Under the pieces are notes generated by a model. It was not told the DNA's origin, searched no databases, and was given only the letters and a program-made list of their open reading frames with translations. Source: Rebecca billardiae RCC1528 (Eukaryota; Haptophyta). From it: 64,000 bases of DNA. This document shows, in pieces, positions 28,847 through 38,029 of this stretch. The stretch covers positions 1,550,001 to 1,614,000 of the forward strand of contig OZ251239.1 in assembly GCA_965240325.2 (NCBI GenBank), in the 5' to 3' direction. The number at the start of each line of letters is the position of its first letter. The stretch's first letter is position 1. The translations under genes were made by a program, and so were the position numbers.

Positions 28847-31800
28847 CTACCCAGCCCCGCTGCCGTCGCGCGCGACATCCGCGCCGTCGCTCACCGTCGC
28901 CGAGGCCGAGCGCGCCGCCGCCCTCAATTTGCTCTTGAGTGCCGACAAGTCCTCCTCCGGAAGCCCAGCCTCCTCGCGCACGAGCTTGCGCGCCGCGATG
29001 TACTCGTCGACCAGGTCGTGCGCGCCGGCCTTCGCCTTGCGCTGCCATTCGCGCTGCCGCTTGCCCTCCTTCTTCAGCCAGAGCCGCCGCACCTTGTCGC
29101 CGAACTCCTCCTCCGCCCACGTCGCAAGCGACACGCGGCGCAGGAGCTGCGCGGCCGTCGAGATGTGCGGCTGCACCGTCGACTTCTTCCCCTCGGCATA
29201 CTCGCGGACGAACGAGTCGAGCGACTTGCGCGCGTTCACGAGCGGCATCGCCCGCTTGGTCACCTGCACGAAGTGCTCCTGCACCTGCTCGTCCGCGAGC
29301 TGCACGAGGTGGCCCCACCGCCTGATCAGCAGAGGCAAGACGAACCGCGCGATCGTCTTGTACTGCGAGGTGACCGGCTTGAGGACGAACAGGTCGAGCG
29401 CCTCGACCCACGCCGTCGCGGCTGCCTCAACCTCGTCCGCACGCTTCGCGCGGCCATCGTCATCGTCCGTGTAGCCGCGCGAGGAGACGAGGTCGTGCAG
29501 CTGCCACGTGAGCATGAGCAGGCGGCAGAAGAGTGCCATGCGCGGCATGTCCGCGATCTCGGCCTTCAACTGCGCCTCGTCGTCAAAGCCGATCTCGTCC
29601 ATCATCTCGCGCTCCTCCTCGTCCTGCATGTCCGAGATGCGCGCGTCCTCGTCGCCGCTGTCCGCCGCGCCCGCGCTGCTCGCGCCGTCGAGATCCGCGT
29701 CGATCTTCCACACGACCTGCACCAACGCCCAGAAGACCGCGTGCGTGCGCAGCAGCGAGATGCCGTCGCCGCGGAGGTCGGGCACGCCGATCTCGTTGGT
29801 GCGCGTGCGCCGCTTGGGCACTCGCACAGGCACGCCCGCGTTCTTGAACAGGACGATCAGGTCGTACTTGGTGAGCGGCGCGTCGCGGCCGTACAGCTCG
29901 TCCACCTCCCTCCACAGCGCCGACAGCACCGGCTTGAAAGTGTCGTGCTTGAAGTGCATGATGCCGGGGAAGTAGTTGACGTGCTCGAGCTCCAGCTGCG
30001 GTAGCAGCCACTGGTTCTCGTGCAGCTTCTGGTCGACGATGCGCTCGGCGTCCTTCGAGTCGTCGGCGAGAAGGCGGCGGCGCTTGGTCATCTCGGCGTC
30101 GCACTCGCCCTGGTCGGCAGGCGTGACCTTGCACGCAGGGCACGTCACGCCCGGGTCCGCGTGGCACAGCGCGCGCGCGCGCTTGTACGTGCGCAGCCGC
30201 CACTGAGGCGAGCCGCCGTCCGCGCCCGCCTCCTTGACCGCCCACACGTTGAAGCGGAGCGGCGAGACGTTGTGCGAGCCCTGGCCGGCGAGGCTGGCAA
30301 GGTTGACATAATCGCCGGTGTACGTGATGATGGCCTTCTGCTCCTCCGCGTAGTCGGCCGCCTCGCCGCCGCCGCCAAAACCGCCGCCGGCCGCGCCGCC
30401 CGCCGCGCCGGCAGCGCCGGCCGCGCCGGCCGCGCCGGCCGCGCCGGCCGCGCCGCCGGCCGCGGCGGCCGCGGCGGCCGCGGCGGCCGCGGCGGCCGCG
30501 CCGCCGGCCGTGCCCGCGCTCGGGTTGCCAGCCGCGCTGCTCGCCGCGCCGCCGGCCGCGCCACCGGCCGCGCGGACGCCAGCGCCGGCGGTGCCGCCAG
30601 CCACGCCGCTGCCGCTGCCGCTGCCGCCCGCGCCGCCCGCGCCGCCCGCGCCGCCGCCAGCGCCCGCGCCCGCGTTACCAGCCGCGCCGCCGGCCGCGCC
30701 GCCGGCCGCGCGGACGCCAGCGCCGGCGGTGCCGCCAGCCACGCCGCTGCCGCTGCCGCCCGCGCCGCCCGCGCCGCCCGTGCCGCCGGCCGTGCCGCCG
30801 GCCGTGCCGCCGGCCGCGCCGCCGGCCGCGCCGCGGGCCTCGCCGCGGCCCGCGCCGCCGGCCGCGCCGGCTGTGACGGCCGCGGCCGCGCCGCCGGCCG
30901 CGCCGGCCACACGTGCGGTGGCGGCAGCAGGCGGCGTCGGTCGCGGCGGAAGCAGGCCGCTCCGGATCACGTCATTGATCGCGTCGGCGTGCGCACTCCA
31001 TAACTCGGACATGTCCGAGTCCGGCCGCTCCGAGATGGCGATCGCCTCTGACGACGCGAGCGCGCCGTAGTTGACGCCCCAGCCGTTGCGCACGATGGCG
31101 ATCGTGGCCGTGCGCGAGTGAGCCGTGTTGCCCGCGTCCGCCGAGAGGAGGAGGACGTGCGGATGCCCGCGCGGGCGCGCGGACTTGCCGTTGCGCTCCG
31201 AGCGATCCAGCACGGCGTGCACGGCCTGCGCCCACGGCCGCGCCGCCGACTCGCTGCCGATCATGAGCACGCCCGCGCCCGCGTGCTCGCGATCGCGCTG
31301 CGCGACCTCTCGAGAGCCAGCCGCCGGCGGCGGGATCGGGTGGCGGATCGGCTCGCGGCCGAAGCCGCCGCGGAAGACGGTGCGAGCCGAGTGCTCGCCC
31401 GTCACCGGGTGGATCTCCTTCCCCACCCACTCGCGCCACGTGTCGAACTGCGCGTCCGTGACGTTCTTCGAGACGAGGTAGCCGGCGACGTCGTGGTGCG
31501 TCTGATGAGATTGAATCTCGCGCACAACGCCCACTGCGCCGCGGCGCTGCTGGAGGTAGGCGTGCCTCGCCCACGGCTTGCGCGAGCCGTCGTCTGCGCC
31601 CTCGAGCATCTCGTGCAGCACGAGGTCCATCACGTCGTCGGGCGTGCCACGCAGGATGTGCTCGATATGGTCCGCCTCCCCCCGCCTGCGCTTGCGGCAC
31701 GCGTTGCTCGAGACCGAGAGAGATGGGCGCTGAGCGCGCTGCCGATGAGCGCCGTCCAGCCCGTTCAGCTCGGCGAGGTGCTCGAACTTGCCGGCGGCTC

Positions 31801-33592
31801 GGTCGGCGCGCTTGCGCGCGGCGTCCTTGTCGCGCTTGAGCTCGACAAGCTGCGACTGCTGCTCGTCGCAGAGCGACTGGGCGTGCGCGCACTGCTGCTC
31901 GAGCAGCTGCTGCGCGTGCAGCGCAGCCGCGAGCTCGTGCTCGACGCCGCTCAGCGCGTCAGCGGCGATGTGCTCGGTCGCGGTGAGGCGGCGCTCCAAC
32001 TCGAGGGCCCGATCGCGCTGCGCGTCGGCGGCGCGCTGCGCAGCTGCGGCCCGCGCGTTCGCCTCTTCGAGATCGCGCCGAAGCTTCGCCTGCGCCTGCT
32101 CCGCCTCGGCGTCGTGGCGGGTGCGCGCATCCGCGCTGTGCCCGGCGCGGTACCCGGCGAGCACAGCGCGCCTCTCCGCGGCAGCAGCGGCGGCGCGCGC
32201 GGCGGCGATCCGGTCGAGGGCCTCGCGCTCGATGTTCTCGCACTCGAGCTTGACGGCGGCGATCACCACGTCGAGAACCGGCTCGAGATCGACGGCGGCC
32301 GAGTTGACGATGTCCTCGCGCTGCCGCACCGCGTCGTCGCGCTCGCGCTCGAGCTCGCCGTTGAAGTGCTCGAGCTCGGTCACACGTGTGCGCAGCGAGG
32401 TGAGCTCGAGCTCGGAAGGGACGCTGCGCGTGCTGTGCGAGCGCCGCAACTGCTGCTCGAGCTCGGCCACGTGCTGCAGCTCGGCCATGCGCCTTCGACC
32501 CCGTGCTGTCTGCTCGTCCGCCTCTGCCTCGGGCGTCGGCGCCACGCTGCCAGCCGAGCGCGTGAGAGGCCGCTGGCGGGTGGGCGCGGCCGAGAGCAGC
32601 ACGGCAGGCGGCGGCGACATGAAGGCGGGCGAGGCGACGGCAGGTGACCTCGGCGGCAGCAGCTCTTCCGCCGACCCACCGACGAACGGCTGCGCCGCCG
32701 CGCCAGCGAGGAGGAGTGGCGGCGCGGGCTGGCGGGAGGCGCTGCGCGTGACCGCGGGCGACGGCGCAGCGGCAGCAGGAAAGCTCAAGGCGGAGGAGGC
32801 GTTGGTAGTGGCGGGCGAGAAGACGAGGTGGTCGGCGTGAGCGGGAAGAGACGAGAAGCGGGCAGCGACGACGGCGGGAGACAAATCGGCGGCGGCGGCG
32901 GCGGCTGATGCCGCCGCCTCGCCGCCATCAGCTCGAAGGAGAGCGAGCGCGCGCGCGGTCGGTGGACGGGCGGCATCATGCGGCGAGGACAGCGGCTGCG
33001 GCTGCGGCCGCGGCCGCGGCCGCGGCCGCGGCTGCGGCGGCTGCACGAGCGGCGGAGGCAGGTGCGGAGGCGCCGACGGCAGCTGCGGCGGTGGCGGAAG
33101 CGACGGCAGCGGCGGCGGCCCCAACGGAGGCAGCGGCTGGGTGTCCGCGACCGCGTAGGGCATCACGGCGGCGGACGATGGATCGGATGGCGCGTCGGCG
33201 CAGAGGCCGGGCGTGAGACCGAGGACTGGAACATGCGAGAGAGGCTGAGAATGAGAATGCAGATGGGCATGCGTGGGATCGAGGGCAGAGAGATCGAGGG
33301 GGGGATGCGGCGCGACCGCGCCGTCACCAGCTGGCGCGCGACGCCATCGGGCGCTGCTCGCTGCTCGGCGAGTGGCGGTCAGCTGCTCGCGCTGCGCGCG
33401 GCGCGCTTTCCAGTCCGCGCGCTTGCGCCGTGAGACGTCGGACTCGGGCGGCGCCGCCGGTGCCGCCGCGGCGGGCGCCGCGGCAGGCGCTGCCGGCGGC
33501 GCGCCCGTGAGCTCCGACGGGCCCTTCGTCACAGACGGCGTGCGCCGCCAGCCCCGCCTCCGCCGCGGCGCATCGAGACGCCCTGCGCGCAC
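28847..33592 (-). CDS. transposon protein, large ORF (candidate transposase)
   Basis: An open frame of up to 1581 codons with no ATG at its 5' end, so it is probably the downstream exon of a gene that starts at 34386. In order it has a Pro-rich and PRPRPR region, a long coiled coil (about residues 365-600: ELEQQLRRSHSTR, LERERDDAVRQREDI), a globular part (DVMDLVLHEMLEGADD, WREWVGKEIHPVTGEHSART, VLLLSADAGNTAHSRTATIA), an extended Gly/Ala stretch (30358-30910), then IITYTGDYVNLASLAG, LRTYKRARALCHADPG-VTCPACK, HVNYFPGIMHFKHDTFKPVL and a helical C-terminal domain. The ordered acidic positions D(AGNTA), D(YVNLA) and the later H..D block resemble the spacing of large RNase H-like transposases, but this is inference. 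Stop codon near the left TIR. Confidence 0.65.
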   Translation of the reverse strand: MRAGRLDAPRRRRGWRRTPSVTKGPSELTGAPPAAPAAAPAAAAPAAPPESDVSRRKRADWKARRAQREQLTATRRAASSARWRRAPAGDGAVAPHPPLDLSALDPTHAHLHSHSQPLSHVPVLGLTPGLCADAPSDPSSAAVMPYAVADTQPLPPLGPPPLPSLPPPPQLPSAPPHLPPPLVQPPQPRPRPRPRPQPQPLSSPHDAARPPTARALALLRADGGEAAASAAAAAADLSPAVVAARFSSLPAHADHLVFSPATTNASSALSFPAAAAPSPAVTRSASRQPAPPLLLAGAAAQPFVGGSAEELLPPRSPAVASPAFMSPPPAVLLSAAPTRQRPLTRSAGSVAPTPEAEADEQTARGRRRMAELQHVAELEQQLRRSHSTRSVPSELELTSLRTRVTELEHFNGELERERDDAVRQREDIVNSAAVDLEPVLDVVIAAVKLECENIEREALDRIAAARAAAAAAERRAVLAGYRAGHSADARTRHDAEAEQAQAKLRRDLEEANARAAAAQRAADAQRDRALELERRLTATEHIAADALSGVEHELAAALHAQQLLEQQCAHAQSLCDEQQSQLVELKRDKDAARKRADRAAGKFEHLAELNGLDGAHRQRAQRPSLSVSSNACRKRRRGEADHIEHILRGTPDDVMDLVLHEMLEGADDGSRKPWARHAYLQQRRGAVGVVREIQSHQTHHDVAGYLVSKNVTDAQFDTWREWVGKEIHPVTGEHSARTVFRGGFGREPIRHPIPPPAAGSREVAQRDREHAGAGVLMIGSESAARPWAQAVHAVLDRSERNGKSARPRGHPHVLLLSADAGNTAHSRTATIAIVRNGWGVNYGALASSEAIAISERPDSDMSELWSAHADAINDVIRSGLLPPRPTPPAAATARVAGAAGGAAAAVTAGAAGGAGRGEARGAAGGAAGGTAGGTAGGTGGAGGAGGSGSGVAGGTAGAGVRAAGGAAGGAAGNAGAGAGGGAGGAGGAGGSGSGSGVAGGTAGAGVRAAGGAAGGAASSAAGNPSAGTAGGAAAAAAAAAAAAAAGGAAGAAGAAGAAGAAGAAGGAAGGGFGGGGEAADYAEEQKAIITYTGDYVNLASLAGQGSHNVSPLRFNVWAVKEAGADGGSPQWRLRTYKRARALCHADPGVTCPACKVTPADQGECDAEMTKRRRLLADDSKDAERIVDQKLHENQWLLPQLELEHVNYFPGIMHFKHDTFKPVLSALWREVDELYGRDAPLTKYDLIVLFKNAGVPVRVPKRRTRTNEIGVPDLRGDGISLLRTHAVFWALVQVVWKIDADLDGASSAGAADSGDEDARISDMQDEEEREMMDEIGFDDEAQLKAEIADMPRMALFCRLLMLTWQLHDLVSSRGYTDDDDGRAKRADEVEAAATAWVEALDLFVLKPVTSQYKTIARFVLPLLIRRWGHLVQLADEQVQEHFVQVTKRAMPLVNARKSLDSFVREYAEGKKSTVQPHISTAAQLLRRVSLATWAEEEFGDKVRRLWLKKEGKRQREWQRKAKAGAHDLVDEYIAARKLVREEAGLPEEDLSALKSKLRAAARSASATVSDGADVARDGSGAG
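30358..30910. repeat. GC-only low-complexity tract coding for Gly/Ala repeats
   Basis: About 550 bp of (GCC/GGC)-type repeats inside the large transposon ORF. It includes two near-identical internal units that encode GGSGSG-VAGGTAGAGVRAAGGAA. It stays in frame throughout. Confidence 0.8.
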
Positions 33593-34386
33593 ACCTTGAG
33601 CAGCTCGCCGCTCACGTCAGCGCGCCCCTTCTCCTTCTTGAAGCGCCATGGCTGCATCAGCGCGTAGCGCTCGGCGTCGACGCTCACGCCGCCCTGCGCG
33701 TCCTGTGGCGCGTGCAGGCCGCCCTGCGCGTTGAGCGAGATCACGCCCACGCGCACGTGCGCGAACTGCTGGTACGCGCCGTCCGGATCGAGCCGATGCA
33801 TCTCGGTGTGCTCGATCGAGAGCGAGTGCACCGTGTTGATCGCCGAGAGGTGCCGGTCCGTGCGCGCGCCGCCGAGCGCGTTCGCCCGCAGCGGCTTCGG
33901 GACGCGGCGCATGCCCAGGTTGAGCCACGTCGAGATGCGCTCGGGCTGGTACGAGCTCACGGTGCGCCGCGTGCGGTCCTTCTCTCGCGTCTCGTGCACG
34001 ACGCCCTGGTCGTCGAGCGAGGTGAACATCGGCGAGTAGAGGGCGTCACGCGGGAACAGCGCCAGCTTGGCCTTGCGCAGCAGGTTGCCCTTCTTCCGGC
34101 TGCCCTTGATGGCGACGAAGTTGTTGACCTTGCGCTTGACCTCCGCCAGGTAGTTCTCGTTCGGCATGATCGAGTGGTCCACCTCGCTCGCCGCCTCGCG
34201 CGCGCGCAGCATGAGCGTCTCGTGCTCAGCCGCCTTCTCCGCGGCCGCCGCGGCCATGCGCCGCCGCACAGATGCGGCAGAGACCTTGCGCCCGATGCCG
34301 TAGCCGCCCTTCCGCTGCAGCTTGACCTTCTTCGGCTTCGCGCAGGAACGCTTGCCCTTGCCCACGGTAAGCACAGCCGTCGTCAT
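33529..34386 (-). CDS. transposon protein, N-terminal ORF/exon (basic)
   Basis: 285 codons from ATG 34386 to a stop at 33529, overlapping the large ORF by 64 nt in another frame. The N terminus is strongly basic (VGKGKRSCAKPKKVKLQRKG then YGIGRKVSAASVRRRM), suggesting DNA binding. The middle (NENYLAEVKRKVNNFVAIKG, LFPRDALYSPMFTSLDDQGV) and the end (HVRVGVISLNAQGGLHAPQD, RYALMQPWRFKKEKG) read as real protein. A good donor (AAG|GTGTGC near 33595) lies just before the overlap, so splicing into the large ORF is likely. The acceptor could not be chosen among several CAG sites, so this may be one protein of roughly 1800 aa. Confidence 0.65.
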   Translation of the reverse strand: MTTAVLTVGKGKRSCAKPKKVKLQRKGGYGIGRKVSAASVRRRMAAAAAEKAAEHETLMLRAREAASEVDHSIMPNENYLAEVKRKVNNFVAIKGSRKKGNLLRKAKLALFPRDALYSPMFTSLDDQGVVHETREKDRTRRTVSSYQPERISTWLNLGMRRVPKPLRANALGGARTDRHLSAINTVHSLSIEHTEMHRLDPDGAYQQFAHVRVGVISLNAQGGLHAPQDAQGGVSVDAERYALMQPWRFKKEKGRADVSGELLKVCAQGVSMRRGGGGAGGARRL

Positions 34387-34907
34387 TGCTGCGCGCGGCG
34401 AGCGCGGTCCCGCGCGGCCGCCGCCGGGCGCAGCCGCAGCAAGTTAGTCTGATGCAAATTCCCGGTCACCCATGCAAAAGTAAGCGTTCCCGCTGAGCAT
34501 GTGCGTGGATCACGAGTAACCCGCCGCCTGAATACAAACTCCGCGCCCCTCCATACACTTCCTGCATCCCCGCGCGCGGCGGCGTGCAGGCGGGCGCAGA
34601 TTCGCACCGTGTTACGAACAGACCTAGCAAAGTAGATCGGCGTGGCGGGTCGGGACGCGGAGCGGGTGCGGGGCAGGTGGGGGATAGGTTGGGGAACACC
34701 CGCGATTAGAGCACCGGTGGCGCAGCGGCGACGTGGACGCCGCCACACGCGCACGCACGGCGCACGCGCGCACCGGGACTTTCAACTTCGCGTCGGAGCT
34801 CTGGACGACCGTCGGTTGGTCCGAGCGGCGCGAGGAGGCTCTCGGGATTGTGGCCGGACGCCCGGGTTGAGCCGTTAACGGCCGAAAATCAATTTGTTGG
34901 AGTTTCC

Positions 34908-34941
34908 TTAACGGCCGCTTTAAAAAAGAAATCGTTGCTGT
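34908..34941. repeat. right terminal inverted repeat of the transposon
   Basis: TAACGGCCGCTTTAAAAAAG then AAATCGTTGCTGTG, complementary to the left end at 33 of 34 positions. Confidence 0.9.
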
Positions 34942-35483
34942 GTATATATATCTGATGATTAGATGCGGATTCTGCTGATTGACTTGGCCGATTGATGACA
35001 TCATCACTTAGTTAAATATAGCTATATATCTGCTATTACTATACTATATATATTATAAATAATATATATATATATATATATATACTATACTTATACATAC
35101 AGTGACACGAGCTTGCGCACTGGCGGCCGCCTGCTACAGTAAAATACACGCTGATATGCTCTGCTTATTGTCATCGTCTTGACCGTCGGCGTTGGACCGG
35201 TCTGAGAGTGAGACTGATCCAGTCATAGCTAGTGATTCTGAGTGATGGCGGGCCGTAAGCCTAAGCCTAAGGCCGGTGCGCGAGTGTCGGCGCGGGGACG
35301 ACGGCCGCCGGCCGGCGCGGACCGGCTCCAGGCGCGTCGAGCGCCTGCACTGTCAGTCACATGATGTGAGTGAGGCCGCGAGCCATCGTCAGCCTCGCGC
35401 GTCGTTGTTCATCATGCTCGCGGCGGATGCTCTGTGCGCCGCGTTCCGCGGCCGCCCGGTGGTCGGCCCGTGCCACGCCAGCC
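34942..35483. other. AT-rich spacer next to the transposon
   Basis: (TA)n-rich DNA at about 35010-35095, then ordinary GC sequence. No gene. Confidence 0.6.
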
Positions 35484-35832
35484 TCACGTGCCATCACCCA
35501 TGCACACCTTGAAAGCTTCGCCATAGCATCCAATTGCGAACGCAGAGTTGACGCTGCGCACGCTGAAGACGCTGTTCACGCTGAAGACGCTGAAGGCGCT
35601 GTTCAAGCTGAGCACGCTGCCCACAGCGTTCACAGCGCAGATTGACAGAATCGCGTTCACGCCGAGGAGGCACAGAAGCGCGTTGAAGCCGCCCACGGAC
35701 AGGATCACATTCACACCAAATGGCAAATGCCGCGTGGGAGCTCTTCCCCCTCGTGTAGTACGTCGCTTTGCCGAACGTCAGTCCTCCGTTGAAGTGGGAG
35801 GCGGCGTTGTCTTCTTGACCTCCGCGCGCCAT
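35484..35832 (-). pseudogene. broken copy of a (V/L)NSxxS-repeat protein
   Basis: From ATG 35832 the frame reads MARGGQEDNAASHFNGGLTF, GKATYYTRGKSSHAAF and is then thrown out of frame. The other frame continues GVNVILSVGGFNALLCLLGV and NSAFSVFSVNSVFSVRSVNS, ending AFKVCMGDGT. The break coincides with a 7-bp tandem duplication (CATTTGC CATTTGG, about 35719-35732); removing one unit would restore a single frame. The repeated N-S-x-x-S pattern recalls low-complexity repeat proteins I associate with algal gene models, but the function is unknown. A sequencing error is the main alternative. Confidence 0.5.
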
Positions 35833-35986
35833 CGCGGCTGGGTCGGGGCGGGACCGGGTTTTGCTCGATCTAGTTTCGAGTTTTCCTGGAACCTACCGGA
35901 GTCTTACCAAGTGTGCACGTTAAAACATATAGTAAACTGTATATAGGCTGATTCTCTGACGAATCCACATATATAATTATTGTTCG

Positions 35987-37035
35987 TCAGTGCCAGTGGG
36001 CTCCGGCGGCGGCGCGCTCGCCGGGCCGCACCCGCACGTGCTCGGCGCGCCGATCCGCGGGCAGCCGGCGCCCGCCGCCGCGCGCACGCCCTCGATCGCG
36101 CGGCCTCACGCCCGACACGCGTGCGCGCTCGCGGCGCGCGCCGCCCTCGAGTCGAACCGGGCGAGCAGCGCGCGGCGGTGGAGGGCGCGGGGTGCAGCTT
36201 GGCGTGCGCGTCCACCGCCCGCGCCCGCCCGCGCGCGGGCGCGCCTCCGCGTCGCTCATGCGCTCCTGCAGCTCGGAGGGCGCCTCGCGCAGCGCGACGC
36301 ACAGCACGTGGCTGAGCTGGTGGATCCGCCACTTGTGCTGCGGGAAGTGGTTGTACAGCGTGGAGCCGTGCACGTGCCGCTTCTCCGCCTTGCTCACCTC
36401 GCCGAGGTCGACGCGCGCGACGTCGCGCAGCGCGCGCAGCAGCGCGGCGTGCAGCGAGCCGTCGCGCTGCACCTCGCCGGAGACGAGCCCGCCGAAGCTC
36501 GTCTCGAGCGTCTCGGGGCGGCGCAGCGCGAGGCGCACCACCTCCTGCACGACGGACGCGCTCGCGTCGCGCCCCTCCCTCGATGGCGCGGCCCGTGGCG
36601 ACCATCTGCGCGTGCACGTGCGCCTCGAGCGAGCGCACCTCGGTCGCCATCTCGTGCAGCTCGCCCATCGCGCCCTGCGGCGCGCTCCCCGCCTCGGTCA
36701 CACTCGTGCAGCTCCGCGCCCTGCAGCGCGCTCTCCGCCGCGGTCGCGGTCTCCTGCGCATCCGCCAGCTGCTTCGACGCGGTCTCGTGAGTGTGGTTGA
36801 CGAGCGCCGGCGTCTTGGAGAGCGCGACGTTCTGATCCTTGAGCATCTGCAACGTGGTATTGAGCTCGGCGAGCGCGGTCTCGGCCTTCTGGTGGCGCAG
36901 CTCCGCCTCGGCCGGCAGCGCGTGGTGCGCGGCCTCGACCTGCTTGCACGAGCGCTTCTCGTCCTGGAGCCCCCAGTGAGTCAGCCCGCCCACCAGCACG
37001 CGCAGCGCGGCGGCCGCCTGCTTGGCGCGCGCCAC
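35987..37035 (-). pseudogene. coiled-coil protein gene with two frameshifts
   Basis: Three successive minus-strand frames form one coherent protein: a coiled coil (EAELRHQKAETALAELNTTL, MLKDQNVALSKTPALVNHTH, ASKQLADAQETATAAESALQ), then MGELHEMATEVRSLEAHVHA, then VVQEVVRLALRRPETLETSF and KRHVHGSTLYNHFPQHKWRI. The shifts fall near 36702 (one extra base) and 36573-36578 (a 4-nt GGAG duplication). No intron-length gap or GT-AG pair fits them. The 5' end has only GTG at 37035, preceded by an in-frame stop at 37060-37062, so the start is missing or in an unseen exon. No family recognised. Confidence 0.5.
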
Positions 37036-37059
37036 CTGTGTGGGGGCGGTGCGATTCGG

Positions 37060-37958
37060 TCAGGCTGCCGCCGGTCCGGGTGGGACCGTCGCGATCACAA
37101 AGTACGCACTCGCGTCAAGGCCGATGACAGTACTCGTGCTAGTACCCGGAGTGAGCGGCTCCTCAGGGCTGGCCGCGCCTCCGCCGGGCGGCGCGGCCAT
37201 CTGGGAGAGGCGCGCGAGCACGCTCGCCTTGAGAGCATCGGCATCCGTGGGGGCGAGCGCGGCGAGGAGCGCCCGCGTGCCAGGCGCGCCGCGGGAGAAG
37301 CGCTCCCAGTACGCCTCCGCCGACGCCACTTGCAAGGTGCGCACGGCGGGCCCCACCACGCGCACGTCCCGCAGCCCCAGCTCGCGGGCCAGCTCGGCGA
37401 CCTCCTCCGCGCCCAGCCGAGCGCTCTTTGGCACGGCCCCCAGGGCGTCGGCCGCCGACGGGCTGGTGCGCGCGAGCTCGGCGGCCGCAGCCGGGATGAC
37501 CTGAAAGGCGGGCGTCTCGCTCGCAGCGCCCCACGCACCGATCGCGACATTGCCGCCGGGCCTGACCACGCGCGCCATCTCGCCGAGCCCGGCGCGCGCA
37601 TCGGCAAAGAAGATGAGGCCAAACAGCGATGTGGCCGCGTCGAACCTTCCGGTCCACGCCGCGGGGAGCGCCTGCCCGTCGGCCACGACGGCGTCGACCG
37701 ATCCGGTGAAGCCCTCCGAGGAGGCAGTCGCGGCAACGCGCTCGACCATCCCATGCGCAATGTCCGACGCTGTGACTTGGCGTGCACCGCGGCGCACTGC
37801 CTCGGCGATGATTGCGCCGGTGCCGCACGCGACATCCAGCAACTCCATATCAGACAGCGGCCCCAAGAGCTCGAGGAGCGGTGGAGCGAACTGGGACGTG
37901 AACGCTGCACCAAGGCCTCGTAGGCCTCGCTCACGTCGCTCCAAGCGTCCGCCGCCAT
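37060..37958 (-). pseudogene. class I SAM-dependent methyltransferase with a frameshift near the N terminus
   Basis: From ATG 37958 MAADAWSDVSEAYEAL is read in one frame. The rest lies in another: FTSQFAPPLLELLGPLSDME, motif I LLDVACGTGAI, VVADGQALPAAW, the post-II region GEMARVVRPGGNVAIGAWG and a normal end SAYFVIATVPPG. The shift (about 37915-37925) looks like loss of one base. UbiE/Methyltransf_11-type enzymes methylate small molecules or lipids; the substrate is unknown. If the frameshift is a sequence error the gene would be intact at about 300 aa. A TIR fragment lies 40 bp upstream of the ATG. Confidence 0.65.
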
Positions 37959-38029
37959 CCTGCGACCTGCTGTGCCGACCACTCGCTAGCCGACTATTCG
38001 CCTGCCTGAGCGGTGTGCGTCTCTTATAA

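Larger units (their letters stand above)
28688..34941 (-). mobile_element. 6.25-kb DNA transposon with 34-bp TIRs
   Basis: The ends are inverted repeats: left 28688-28721 (CACAGCAACGACTTC then TTTTTTAAAGCGGCCGTTA) and right 34908-34941, with 33 of 34 positions complementary. Both outer sides are (TA)n-rich (about 28624-28687 and 34942-34952), so insertion into TA-rich DNA is likely and a target-site duplication cannot be separated from the microsatellite. The block TTAACGGCCG is repeated subterminally at the right. Two minus-strand ORFs fill the element, and a degraded second copy lies at 63541-64000. The ORFs fit no transposase superfamily I can name with confidence. Confidence 0.85.
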
